From positions 1,240,001 to 1,304,000 of the forward strand of contig CP085832.1 in the NCBI GenBank assembly GCA_020809705.1: a DNA stretch of 64,000 nt, written 5' to 3'. The notes under the pieces were generated by a model. The model saw nothing but the letters and a program-made list of their open reading frames with translations, was not told the DNA's origin and made no database searches. This document shows positions 9,661 through 21,846 of the stretch, in pieces; the stretch's first letter is position 1, and each line of letters starts with the position of its first letter. This stretch comes from Calonectria ilicicola (Eukaryota; Ascomycota; Sordariomycetes; Hypocreales; Nectriaceae). The position numbers and the translations under genes are program-made.

Positions 9661-10799
9661 TTACCAGCGTCCTCTTCTTCCTCGGCCGCCGCCGCCAAAA
9701 CCACCACGGCCGCCACCACCTCCGGCCATGTTCTGGTCATATCCGAAGCCGCCTTGGTTTCCACCAAAGCCGCCAAAGTTGCCTCCCTGACCTCCTTGCC
9801 CTCCACCACCACTAGCGCCAGCATTTTGCATGCCCGCAAACATGGCACTCATTTGGCTGGGGTCCATTTGACTGGGGTCCATTCCGGAAGCCATCATTTG
9901 CTGCATCATAGCCTGCATGTCTGTGGGCATTCCATCCATGCCAGCCATGCCGCCGCTGGAGCCACCTGAGTTACCACCACCAGGCATACCCATGCCTCCC
10001 ATCATCATCATGCTGTTGAAGTCCTCCATCATTTTCTTGTTGTTGGAGGCAAAAACATCAGCACCAAACTCGCCCCGAACGGCTTCCTGCTTGGCCGCGT
10101 AGAGAGCCCACGTGAATTCGTCAAAACCATAGTTGAAATAGTCGCTGATATCAGTACCTGGTTTTCGCCACGGCTTGTCGCTGTCGGGAAGGTCTGCGAC
10201 GCTGGTTAGAAACTGGGGTGTGACTGGTAACGCTGAAATAAACCAACCTTCGTCAATGTTAATCTGGGTGATGTGTTTTCCAGAGCCAGCATGAATGGGG
10301 TTTGCATTAATGTCAATGGTAGATTTTGAGGCCGCCTCAGAGGTTTTGTCGGCACTGGGTGCAGCAACGTTCAAGGCACTTGATTGCCTCGAGTCCTCGT
10401 CCTTTTTAACAGGCGCTGACTTTACTGTGACGTCGGTCGAGGCTGATCGCTGAGGAATGTTGCGGATATCGCTATATTTTGCTTGTCTGTTTGAAGCGGC
10501 ATGGGTTAGTGGTGCTACAGAGCGCGTCGCAAAAGGTTGAACATACGGAGGAGGAGCTGGCTTGCTGCCATCTTTGCGTTCGGTAATGATGTCGATGTCC
10601 TGCATTGGCGTCAGTTGGAAGCGTCGTTTATATCAATCGCAGTGAAGCGTACCGAGTCGTCATCATCCTCATCCATGGCAGCGCCTTCATCTTCCTCTTC
10701 ACCCTCTTCGAGGTCGTCTGATACAGGCCTCTTTTCCTCGGCGGGCTCAATCTTGGGCTCCTCGGGCACGTAAAGATCGTCGTCCTCGTCGATATCCAT
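9661..10799 (-). CDS. FIP1: Pre-mRNA polyadenylation factor Fip1
   Basis: Four exons read from the minus strand (10653-10799, 10547-10599, 10248-10486, 9661-10193) give 323 residues. The three introns have GT..AG ends, and their removal joins DDDDS to DIDIITE, PAPPP to QAKYSDIRNIP, and NIDE to DLPDSD. The Fip1 signature from PWRKPGTDISDY to FDEFTW spans residues 154-175. Fip1 is the flexible subunit of the cleavage and polyadenylation factor that tethers poly(A) polymerase. The N-terminus is acidic and disordered, as in other fungal Fip1. The C-terminal 120 residues are Met- and Gly-rich and end in an RGG-like GRGRRGRW tail. The start faces NUP49 across a 324-bp shared upstream region. Confidence 0.93.
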
Positions 10800-11123
10800 G
10801 GTTGCGATTCGGAAAAACTGGTTGACGCGCGTTAAAGAGGGGTGGGAAAATTACAAAGCAGCGTCGAGTTGAATTGTCGAGATCTGCGACGTCAGTTCCA
10901 AAGCTCCATGCTCAGGCGCTGCAGCCAGCCAGAGCTGCTCGGCGCCGGGGTTTCTCCGCTATCGTTCACCGAGAGCACGCTCACCGAGGACCATTGTTCC
11001 TCACCTGCCCCGGTCGCTGGCCCATGCGCAAATCTGGAGCAGCGTCTTCCTAGCTTCGCGCAGCCTTGCAAAAAGTCGGCCCCCCGTGACAAGTCGCATC
11101 CGCTCTCTTTTTGGCGTCTGGTC
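10800..11123. promoter_or_regulatory. Bidirectional FIP1/NUP49 upstream region
   Basis: 324 bp separate the two divergent start codons, so both promoters and leaders must lie here. It contains an ACGCGCGT palindrome near 10826. No TATA box was seen, which suits housekeeping genes. Confidence 0.5.
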
Positions 11124-12768
11124 ATGTCCTTGACCCGATCAGCAAGCGGCCCAGCAGGCGGTCTCTCTATTAACACCGGCGCGGCCAACGCCTTGTAAGC
11201 AAAGCTCCTCCTCTCCTGTCGCTCCCCGAAGACGAAGACGACAAAGACCAAAACAAACAAAGAAAGCCTTGCCTAGCTCGTCACGACACCAGCCACTCCA
11301 CTCTCCGACCTCAGCAGCAGACAGAGACTTCAGAGACCCATACTGACCCTCAATTATATCCAGTGGTAAATCTACTCAGGCCACTTCCTCGGGTGGACTC
11401 TTTGGCTCGGGCTCGACGCCATCTACAACCACAACCACAACCGGCGGCGCCAACACAATGGCGACGACAGGCGGATTGTTTGGCGGCGGCGCGGCCAAGC
11501 CCACGGGGGGACTGTTTGGCCAGTCGACTACGGGAACTGCGACCACGGGTGCGACGGGCGGCGGTCTCTTTGGCAACACAGCTGCCAATACCAACACTGC
11601 CACTCCGGCGGCCGGCGGCGGTCTCTTTGGTAATACGGCCACCAATACCACCACTCAACAAGCCGGAGGTGGCCTTTTTGGCAATGCGGCTGCTAATACC
11701 GCCAACACCCAACAAGCTGGTGGCGGTCTCTTTGGAAACGCGGCTGCTACTGGCGGTGGTCTTTTTGGACAGGCCGCGCAGGCCCAGCCGCAACAGCAGC
11801 AGCAGACGGGTGGACTTTTCGGTGCATCCACGACCACAAACACGCAGACCAACACGGGAGGTGGTTTGTTTGGGCAGTCACAGGCGAAGCCAGCTCCCAC
11901 TGGATTATTGTAGGGTTTCCCATTTCAATCAATCCGCAATGCGACCATCAATGCTAACAAGACCAATAGCGGTCAAACTCAGCCTCAGCAAAACGCGACT
12001 CTGGGCCAGGCAACAAACCAAGTCTCCGCTGTCCAGATCAACTTCGACAACATCCGTCCCCGTACCCGCTTCGATGACCTCGCCAAGCCTGTCCAAGACG
12101 AGATTGCGCTGCTCGACAAGGGCATCATGAGGGTGATGAAGATGAAGGATGAGATTGGCGAGTTTATGCCCCAGCATGAGAAGGATATTGAGCAGCTTGG
12201 CCGCGATGTCAAGTTTGTCGAATCCAAGTTCCGTACAGTCCAGGTCGCCCTCAACAACGACATTCAGACCGTTAAGGTGCTCCAGGACCTCACCAAGAAG
12301 AACGCAGCCGACGCCCGGCTCGCTTTTGCCGGCGCCGACAACCTCAAGCTGCCCACCCACTATCACCAGACCGGTCTTTTCGCTAGCACCTCTCGCGCTC
12401 CGGATTCAGGCAGCGCCGATGCCGCATCGACGCATGCTGATGCCCAGGATCTCATCACCTACTTCAACCGCATCTGCGATGATATTGAGAAGTACAAGAA
12501 GCGACTGGACGAGTACCGAGGCGAGATCGAGCGAGACATGCCCGGAGTCGAGAATGGTCTCTACGAACAGATTCGATCTCTGCGCGACCGCAGTGCCGGC
12601 AATGTTGTCGTCCAGGATCAGCTTGGTGAAGTCCTGGCCGCTCTGCGCGAGACCGGCAACGCCATCGTAGCGCAGGCTGGCCAAATTGCCGATACTCGTG
12701 AGCGCCTCTCACGATTACAAGCCGGCATCCTTGACAGTGGTGTCTATTCCATGGGCATGGCTGCCTAA
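11124..12768 (+). CDS. NUP49: FG-nucleoporin Nup49
   Basis: Three exons (11124-11194, 11364-11909, 11970-12768) encode 471 residues. The first exon starts MSLTRSASGP and the long first intron (169 nt) splices AAN into a phenylalanine codon to give AFGKST. The second join restores PTGLFGQ. Residues 25-215 carry about eleven GLFG repeats spaced by Thr/Ala/Gln/Asn-rich linkers. From about residue 235 onward the protein is helical and coiled-coil-rich (DDLAKPVQDEIALLDKG and following). This architecture matches Nup49, the GLFG partner of Nsp1 and Nup57 in the central channel of the nuclear pore. The length matches the yeast protein (about 470). Nup58/45 is the metazoan equivalent. Confidence 0.9.
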
Positions 12769-13451
12769 TCAGGTTACTTCGGAGGAGGTAACGGGTGGTA
12801 ATTGAGAACATTGGGCAGATTCGCTCCGATGGGAAAAGGGCAAGCATGCATTTTTGTCATTAAATTTTATCTATGGTTAGAAATCGAACATGGAGTGGAA
12901 ACACATGTATAGTCTGGAGAGAGGGGGGGCCATTCAGCAGAGGAAGAGGATCAAACCCTTACGACATGTACGAATACAACAACAAAACAAAGGCTTACCA
13001 ATCCGCAACAGCTTGTGAAATCTTGAGGAGATGGAAGTCGATGAAGTAAATGGAAGAAGAGGGGAAGAAGGGCGAGCCAGAAAGATGCTCAAGGCTTGAG
13101 AATCCCGTGGTAAATAGATACCCTCGGCGTTTATAGAAACAAAGAGACTTCAGAAGACTCGAGACAACCACAAGCACCTCGTCCAGGTTTTGTTGAAATC
13201 ATGCTTGCATTGGTATACACTTTTTTTTGGTTCATTATTCCGCTTCGCGCCCTTTGGTCATGGGGCTTGGGTATCAAGCTGTGTGCAATGATGGGCACAC
13301 ATGTAGCTGTGTATATATACAAGATTTGTTGAAACACCATGAAGGATACGCCATTGGTCGTTTTACACACGTCCCAGTCTTTTTCGCTTCTCGACATTGC
13401 CCGGTTCCAAGTCCTTCCAGTCAAGTTGTTTCGCAGCCATTCTCCAAGTCG
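12769..13451. other. Convergent 3' intergenic region of NUP49 and RPC31
   Basis: Both flanking genes end here, so it holds their 3' UTRs and terminators. No further gene was seen. Confidence 0.5.
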
Positions 13452-14348
13452 CTAATATGTTCCCTCGCCATCATCTCCGTCGCCGTAGTCGTCACCGCCA
13501 AAGTCGTCTCCGTTGTCAAAGTAGTTCTCGGCATCGTAGTCGCCTGCGTCCTCATCGTCGTACACTTCATCCTCGTCCTCTTCGCCCGCACCCTCCTCGT
13601 CTTCCAAGTCAGCGCGAACTTCGTCCCCGTCATCTTCTCGAAGAGCGTCTAAGCGCTCCAGCAGGTTGCGACCTTGCGCGGCGTCATCGCCTTCCAGACC
13701 ATCTCCCGCCAGACCAAATGCCTCCTCAGCGCTGGGCAGCGCATTAACGCTGCTAAGTTCAAGGCGGCGGCGCTTGTAAGTACCCGGGATGCTCGAACTT
13801 CCGGCCGCAGCGTCTATTGTGTCAAGCAACTCGGTGGGGAACAGCTCACGGCAGACGGGCCGGCGCGACCAATCGGGCAATGCGCGCTCTTCGCGGACAA
13901 ACTTGTGCGAGTAGGTGGGCACAGCGGTGAAAGGGTCGAGCGACGCTTTGTTCTTGACCCCAAAACGGGCGTTCATCTGCTCCTGACCGTAGAACTTGCG
14001 CGGGGCGGTGGGGTCATTGAGAGCTGTGCGCTTGGAGGTGTAGAGGGATGAGGCGTGGACCTGGTGGCGGAGGAGGAGGAAATGCTGGATGCTGCCGGAT
14101 TCGATCGAGTTCAGATCCTTAGGTCTCGGGACGGAGCGGCGCTGGAGGAGAGATGAAGTTAGTTGACGGTTGGTTCTTATAAATTGGGAGCGAGTCTATA
14201 ACAGCTTCGAGCAAGGAATACTCACAGGGAACAGCTCTGAGGGATTACCATCAGGCTCATCACCAGTGTCCCAGGGCACATTAGGCCGGCCACCACGCCC
14301 GCCACCTCTGCCGCCGCGACCACCTCCTCGACCGCCACCACGAGACAT
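13452..14348 (-). CDS. RPC31: RNA polymerase III subunit Rpc31 (Rpc7 family)
   Basis: Two exons on the minus strand (14226-14348 and 13452-14141) encode 270 residues; an 84-nt intron with GTGAGT donor joins SELFP to RRSVPRP. The protein starts with a Gly/Arg tract (SRGGGRGGGRGG), has a conserved middle (YTSKRTALNDPTAPRKFYG, then MNARFGVKNKASLDPF) and ends in a long Asp/Glu-rich tail closing with GEGTY. This order is typical of Rpc31, which with Rpc82 and Rpc34 forms the initiation heterotrimer of RNA polymerase III. The intron was placed by frame continuity and a clear acceptor CAG. It diverges from the HSM3-like gene. Confidence 0.85.
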
Positions 14349-14752
14349 TGGGCGGGGAGGGAGAAGCGTTCCGGTGCAATTAACAAGGACGAGGGCTTCT
14401 CGGGTTGTGATATGCGCGCGCGCGCTGTGCAGGAAAGCAGGCGGTGCTGATGCGTGAAGCCAGAGCCAAAGAGTCACCTTTTTTTTCGAGGTGGTGGTGA
14501 CGAGACTGGGATTTTTTTGCGGGGGAAAAATGATGGAGGGTCCCTGGCAGAGCGGAATTTGGTCCGCGGTGATGACAGCTGCTGCTGTTAGTTGGTGCTG
14601 CCCCGCAGTCAACCGCCATCAGCTACCTAGACTAGAGGCTGGAGGGGCGGGAGCTTTCTCGCAGCATACAAGAATTACTAAACACCTTTGTTCACTTTTA
14701 TTTTTCTTCTTTTTTCAAAGGAAAGCCCGCCGCTTTTCCTATTGATTTTCCA
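14349..14752. promoter_or_regulatory. Bidirectional RPC31/HSM3-like upstream region
   Basis: 404 bp between divergent start codons. It contains a GCGCGCGCGC run near 14415 and homopolymeric T and A tracts. No TATA box was recognised. Confidence 0.45.
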
Positions 14753-15897
14753 ATGTCCGACAGGATCGTGCCCGTGCCCATCTCGGGCCTCGAAGAGCTG
14801 CAGTCGCACATTACAGAGCTCATCGCAAATGCCGACTTGCCTCTCAACGCCAAACTCTTTGACGATGTCGAGCTGCAACTGACCGGTATGTTCAACACTA
14901 TGCCAACAAACCAACCGCAACACTGCTAACATTTCATCCCTAAACTACAGAGGAAACCATCCCTCCCCTCATCCCACATCTGATCCCGCCCATCACCATT
15001 ATCCTCAGACAGACAACCCAAGATCCCTCTCCTCTCCTCTCCCTCGCCATCAAGCTCCTCTCGCCCTTGACCTTCACCCGCTGCCTCACCATAGCCGATC
15101 CTCCCGCCCTCATTGCTGCCCTCCAGTCGCCCGTCCCCGGCGCCGTCCTCCTCGCCCTCTCCATCATACACAAGGCTGCCAAGACACCTGCCGAAGCCGC
15201 CCTACTGAGCACACTGCCCGATGTTGTCGAGGAGGTGTTGCGAAGATGGCTCGATAGCCCAGATGTTGGCGCCGGAGAGCGTGCTGGGAAAGTACTGGGC
15301 GATTTGCTCGACACAGACTGCGACATTGCTGTTGATGGCCAGGGCGTAAACGGCGTCTCCAACAGCACCCCAACAGGCCAAGATATTGTCAAGCGCCGGG
15401 TGCCCGGCCATGCCCGCCTCTGGCGCATGATTTTCCTCGAACGCCCTCTGCTTTCAATAATCATCTCGCTCTGCAGCTCTGGCGCCTCGGATCGCCAAAC
15501 CACTCTGGCCCAAGGCAGGCTGCTCCGAATCCTCCCTCGTCTTGCCGCCCTGAACCCTCGCCTCATATCCCAAACGCCCTTCCCCGAACTGCTTCCGGTG
15601 CCCGAACCGGTTGTAGCCCAGGTTGGAAACGGCCTGTTGCAGTGGGCTGCAATGAGCATGGTCGACACATCTGATCTCCTCATGCACCTGAGTCTAATCG
15701 ACTTCTACGAGGCCTTTGTCAGCGTTATGCGTGTTGCGGGGCAGTCGGCAGACAAGGAGAAGATAGTGCGGGAACTTGTTAAGACGGCTACTCAGCATGA
15801 TGAAAGACTTGTCGAAGCCCTCAAGAATCTCCCGGATCGGACAATTGAAGAAGAGGCCGAACCTCTTAGAACATATATTAGCCAGATCCTTGCTTAG
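14753..15897 (+). CDS. HSM3: HSM3/PSMD5-like proteasome assembly chaperone (probable)
   Basis: Exons 14753-14885 and 14951-15897 give 359 residues. A GTATGT donor and CAG acceptor join QLTE to ETIPPLIPHL. The whole protein looks like an alpha-helical ARM/HEAT-type solenoid: repeated Leu-rich helices such as PLLSLAIKLLSPLTF, PGAVLLALSIIHKAA and DLLMHLSLIDFYEAF. This matches what I know of fungal proteins annotated as DNA mismatch repair protein Hsm3 or 26S proteasome non-ATPase subunit 5, which bind the Rpt1 C-terminus while the proteasome base assembles. It is shorter than yeast Hsm3 (480 residues). The assignment rests on overall character rather than a diagnostic motif and could be wrong; another HEAT-type protein is the alternative. 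Confidence 0.55.
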
Positions 15898-16280
15898 GCA
15901 TGAGAACCCCTGTACATGGACAATAGATACCCCAAAAAAGAAAATAGCTAGAATTTTCAATAGTTAGAACCATCGTTAGCTAGAACTGTCGATGGCTAGA
16001 CTGGACTTTCAATTTGACACAAGAGGCCCATTCACATTGAGAAGCTAAACGTAGAATGCAAAAAAAGGCTTTGAGCCAACAAAAATCTTTGTATATATTG
16101 TCACATCCGAGTTTTATTTTTAGGAAAACACATACTACACACTATCGGGCCGGCCAAGAGCCGTTCGAAGGCCCTCAATAATCTAGACTTTGAACATATT
16201 AACCCAACACTCTATGCCGAACCAACGCCCACTCGCCGTCATCAACAAATATGCTGCAAGGACATGGTTGGCCTTGACGC
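15898..16280. other. Convergent 3' intergenic region of HSM3-like and SEC7
   Basis: 383 bp of AT-richer sequence holding the 3' ends of two convergent genes. A tandem-like run of GTTAGAACCATC, GCTAGAACTGTC and GCTAGACTGG words occurs near 15945-16000. Confidence 0.4.
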
Positions 16281-19200
16281 CTAAAGCATCCTCCGCGCGT
16301 GTGCTTCCCGTTCGGTCAGGGGCTCCTCAGCCATGAAGCTTACGGCACTTCCCCGTCGCCGCTCGGAAATACGTGTCATGCCCTCAATGCCAAGTCCAAT
16401 CTCGCCAACACGTCGGAGTACAACGAGTAGGGCGTTGCGCAAGTCCATAGTGAGATCCTTGCTGAGAAGCTCAACTGCCAAGGGATAAAACTCTGGAATA
16501 TGCGACTTGAATGCATCCTCAGGGAATGTGGCAAAGCCCTCCAGAACATCAACAACAACCGGTCTCCAGGCCATGATGTTTCGGTGTTGGCTTTCCTCCT
16601 CAAGTCCAGAGTACCCAATGATGATGTCCTTGCACAATGGTACAAGAGCTGCTTCCACATCAGGTCGGCTCTCCAGTCGCTCAGGAGCATTGTCCGCAAA
16701 CATTCTGAAAAGAATAGAGATGTAAGTCGCTGCGGATCCACTCTCTTGCTTTAGCAGATTGGGGGGCTGCTTCATGAATCCCTCCCGCCAAAGTCTCATG
16801 CGCAGCTCCTTGTCCTCGTTGAATCTGCGTGCAAATTGGAACGATCGCTTCAAAAGGGCCATGAGCCGCAAAAGCTCTGTAGAAGGAATGTGCGCATAAA
16901 CGGTATCGTTGCTAAACAGCTCGTTGACGGTTTCAATCATCAAAAGCTGCAGGACACAACGAGAGATAATGCGGTTGAAGAAACGACGACGAGCTGCAGT
17001 CACCACAACAGGCTGCTGCTGCAAGTTGGACGAAGGTTTGAACTCTTCCAGCTGTGGAGGACCACTTGCCAAAGAGCGGGCATCCTCGTCAACATGTCGA
17101 GGAGACAAAGGGGGGATAGGAGAGTCACCATCTGAGGCAATCGTTGTCTCTTCGACTCCATTAATCTTCAGGGACTTCTCGTCCGCAAGGCTCTCGCCTC
17201 TGGTTGGGCTGATAGCACCGGAGAAATCAAGGCCGTTGGGTGGTGGCTCTAGCGAAGCCGTTGAATTAATTGTAGTTGCCGTAAACAACTGGTATGCAGT
17301 TGTTCTTTCAAACAACTCGCAAAAAGCACCAACTAGCTTAGTCCAGTGTTGAGGTTTGAATTTAGTAACATTCTTGAGAATCAACTGTTGCAAGCAGTTG
17401 CTGCCGATACGAGAAATAGTGTCATTCTCCTGGCAAATGCAAAGAGCGAGGAGTTCCAGGAACCTGTCCAGCATGTACTCAAGGGCATCAAAATAGTGCG
17501 TAAACAAGGTAATCATGTTCCGCAATGCTTGAATCATAGTAGTAGAGAGCCATACGGAAAGCTCCTCGTGGTTGAGAGCTGTGCTCATTTCAGGTCGAGA
17601 CCTCAACACCATGAAAATAGGATACAACTGCTGACGCCACAAAATGTCCCAGAATTCCGAGGGGAAGTCTCCGCCATACTTCAGGAGCGCCTCAAAAAAG
17701 TATTCCAGGGCGTTTGAGCGCACCTCTAGGTCTTCACCAGTCATAAGGACATCATGGAATGCAAAGAGAACTGGAAACCAATAACCTTCCTCGACAGACG
17801 TGTTTGACTGTGATCGCTTGAGGGCATTGCTCGAGTTAGCTTCACTTTCCTGTGTACCATTCTTCTTGTGAGAGAGAGGACATTCAGGTGTTTTTAGCAT
17901 GGTAGGAATAATGGACTTCAAGAGCTCCAAGGCTGCAAGGCTTTTCTTCTGGAACCTGAGATTCTTAGAAAATTCCGTCAGGCATACTATAAGATCAGTG
18001 AATGCGCCTTGAGAGATGACAACACCAAATTTGGTCTTGTAAACTTGATTGACATTCTCATATGCCAAGTTGACGATGCTTTCATAAGATTCCCTTGCAG
18101 CAACTGTGAAGACACCGAACATGGTTCTCCAACCAGAGCGGATATTGTCACCGCGAGCCTGAATCATCTGAATCAAACATCGCAAGACCAAATCCTTCAC
18201 AGTAACATTGTTCGAGTTGGCCAGGACATGCTCGAATGGCTTCAAGAAATCCTTCTGGAACTTGAAACCCGCCAACTCCTCAATTTCCAAGAAACGCATA
18301 GACAGTTGGCGGAGTGAATCGAGTGCGAAAAACACAATATTCATGTTGTTGTGGCATCCAACCCTATTAAAGTGCTCGCCGAAGACGTCCCAGACATGGG
18401 TCCACTCAAACCTTACGCGGTTCATGTTGTAGTAACTAATCTCGACGATCTTTTGCAGACTGTAGGTGCGAGGCGAATCATTGGACCCAGAGACTTTGAT
18501 CTCATCCCAGCTGACCTCGGTAAGTGCTTTGGCAAAATGAACCATAGACTCGCCGCTAAGGTTTGCAGTGTTGGTAAAAATGCGATCAACGCTGCGGATA
18601 ACCTCATCGGATCGACTCTCAAGGGCAATTTCAGTCGAAAATCCCCGAGCGCCAGTTGCTGATCGCTGTCGCGGTCGTCGAGACTGAGTTGATGATCGAG
18701 AATCCGACGTTTCTGTTCTCTGTGGAGGTATGAAACGAGCCTTGGAGACATCGGGAATGACGCTCTCATCCACTCCGCCAGTAATGAGCTGAAGTCGGTC
18801 CAATTGACTGATACACATAAGAATATCCTTCCATGACTCTCGCAGAATGTTGCCTTCTGTTTGTCCCAGCTCGAGAATAACCTTCAGTGCCTCAATGTTC
18901 TTTGCCAAAATCTCTTGTGGGTTGTTGAGGTTAGTAGTGTTCTTCAGGGCAGACATGAATGCCTCTCGAGGTGTTGAAAAATCAAAAAGACAAGCGATTC
19001 TCGTCGCAAGCTTCATTCCTTCCAAACACAACTTGTTCACCTCGATGTTATGAGACTTTTGGATTTGGCTTGAGAGGGTGGAGAACAAAGACATCCAAGT
19101 CACATCGAACATTGGCCCAACATGCTTAAAGGATGTTGCTGGAATGTACTTAGCGCCGGACTTCGCAGCATTGCGACGCTGACTCTTGAACAGGTTTTTA

Positions 19201-21846
19201 AATAACTGTTCAGATCGCAAGGCAATCTCTTCAGACTGCTGCACGTATGCCTCCCTCTGCAAATCACGACCGACATTGGAGAGGGCTTGACCAAGACCTG
19301 CAGCAATTCCGGTTGGTTGAGAGGGAGTTCCTGCTGCTGCTGCCGCATCACGTTCACTCTTGAGAACAATTTCGTTTGCGGCAATCTCGTCGTAAATTCC
19401 GAGCAAGTAATCATCAGGCAAATCAGCATTATCGTTAATACCACGATTATTCTTGATGAATTCCTCCTTGCTCATTCGCTTAGCAATCTTGCTGCTGTGG
19501 AGATCAGTGTTGAGGAGAATGACCGAGTATGCCAGAACATAAGCAGTGTCGGCGTTGGCAAATGCATTAGGATTGCCCATGACATATCGTTCCGCGAATT
19601 TCAGCATGAAACGATCAATCTTCTGAGCTTCACCAGGCAGTCGGAAGGACTGTAAGAACTGGCGAAGAGCATCAACGAAACGTTTCTTGGCGAATTCCAT
19701 TGTATCCACGAAAGCATGCATGATATCAATGTACTTCTGCTCACCCTCACCAAGGTACTCTCCTATCTGAGCCTTGTCCAATTTGTCCTCCCTCAAAAGA
19801 AACTCAGCAATATCCTTGGGACTGTCGCTGGGGATAAATCCATCTAGCAAGAGCTGCTTGATACCCTTCTTAGGCTTAAAATTGAATTGACTAATGCCCT
19901 TCATTAGCGCTGTCTTCTTGGCCTTTTCCTTCTCCAGTTGATCCGGGTCATCGTCCACAACTGGCGTAGCTGGGGGCAAGGGCGTCTCAACCCGAGAAGC
20001 ACTGTCACTAATGGTGGGATCGATGGATGGTCGGAGATCGAGAGAAGCCTTGGTATCGAGATTATCCGTCCGCATCGTATCTGTGTCTCCTCGAATTGGA
20101 GCCGACCAATTCACCAGCGACCGCAGAGTCTCGACCAGAGCTTCAAGTGAGAGTCGTTTAATCGCATATTCCTTCGGATAGTCCGGTTCCGGGTCCTGGT
20201 TTGGAGCAATATGGGCAACATTCAAAGGAGGGGGCAACGCTGGTTTTAGTTGCCACTCGCTGGCAGGAGCTGTCTTCAACCTCATCTCTTCGTAAACTTG
20301 TTCATGGATGGTAGTGATTGTAACTGGAGTCGTAGAAAATTTTGACAGATCTTCTATTATAGTTTGGTAGATGTTGTCGACTGTCTGATCGCAATCGTAG
20401 TTCAGATAGATTTCGACAAGTGCTCGAGGGTCGGCGCAAAGTCGATTCAAGATGGTGACGAATTGGACCTTCTGAGAAATTGGCGCCGTTCGTCGTGCAA
20501 GCAGAGCCAAGTAAATTTCATTTAGAAAGACTTCTATCTCTTTCTTCACAACCAGTTAGTATATTGGTCAACAAAAATCAACAATAGCCTACCTTGAATG
20601 AAGCCCGCATGTACTTGATCATCAACCAAAATATCTCGGAGCAAATATTAAAGATTCGGTCGACTGAGCTAGCACCATTGCGAGTGATGCTGAGACAAAG
20701 ATAAAATTTGATGGCCTGAAGAAAACTCGTGGGCTCGTTGCTTTTTGAATTCTTAATAGTACACAGGGGTGAAGTGAAAACGGCAATATTGTTGTTTAGG
20801 AGGGTGTGGATAAGGTGAAGAGAAATAAGTTTGGAACGCATCGCCTGACCCCGGAAGTCGTAAAGTTGGTCAGGAGGAAGAACTTTTGTGGAGAGGTTGC
20901 AAAAGGAACGGAAGACGAGGTATGCGTCCCGGATATAAACCTCATCCTCAGCGTCCAGCGCATCATCGTCATCGGAGTGCTCATTCGTGGAGGCAGCGTC
21001 GGTGTCCTTCCTTGCGGGCTTCAGTTGGGTGACCATGGTGGGCCCGTCGCCAAGAGTTGAGTCGTCGAAACTCTTTCGATGCTCGAGGTCCTTGAGAGTG
21101 AGTTTCACGCCGCTCTCAGAAGCCTCTGTCATGGCGGACTCGGACGGAGGTGCCGGGGACTCATCGCGGTCGACACTGCCATGTGCGCCGTTGGAAACCT
21201 CAAGCCGCTCGAAAGTTCCATTGCTGGAGCCGTTTTTCAAATGATCCAGGCTAAGACGGGCCTCTTTCATATGTAATCTCGTCTTCACACGCTCGAAAAC
21301 TGTACCGACCATCTGAGTCAGGGTTCCTTGGGCAACCTGTTGGTTTGCCGTGCTCCGCGACAGCAGAAAGACATTGTAGACCTGACGCACAGCCTTCAGG
21401 AGACCGGCGCCGTGAACAACAATCTTATCATTGAGAACAGCAGCAAGGAGGGACTTTACGATTTGCAGTTGGATCGCTACAGCAGTGGTCTCGCCTTGGA
21501 AGCAGTTGCAAATAGTATCGATAGCCCTTTCGATCAGGGGAGGAGCGGGTTCGGCGGGTTCGGCACCCTCTTCGGTGGCTGCGGGGGGATTGCTGGGGAC
21601 GGAGAAGTAGGAGTAAGAGATGAGCTTCCCAATGCAATCGAGGGCGGTGGTGGTTAGTTGAACATTGTTGGACCTGGATGCAAGCTGCAGGGGCGCGAAA
21701 ACGAGTTCGGGGTCGGGGAGTTGGTCCTGTTCTTTGATGGCATCAAGGGCCTTAGTAGCCGAGTCGGCAAGCTGCTTGTTGCGCTGGGCGTCCTTGGACG
21801 AGGCAATGGCCTCAAGAGAGGACACGACAAACTTGAGGGAGCTCAT
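16281..21846 (-). CDS. SEC7: Sec7-domain Arf guanine nucleotide exchange factor
   Basis: Two exons on the minus strand (20593-21846 and 16281-20543) encode 1838 residues, a normal fungal Sec7 length. The intron has a GTAGGC donor, a CTAAC branch and an AAG acceptor, and joins ASFK to KEIEVF. The catalytic Sec7 domain spans about residues 650-840: GIKQLLLDGFIP, then FRLPGEAQKIDR with the glutamic finger at E723, then ADTAYVLAYSVILLNTDLHS. The N-terminal DCB/HUS region and the C-terminal HDS helical repeats are present. Sec7 activates Arf1 at the trans-Golgi network and drives vesicle formation. A low-complexity, acidic stretch (EHSDDDDALDAEDE) sits before the intron. No lesion was seen in the 4.26-kb second exon. 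Confidence 0.95.
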
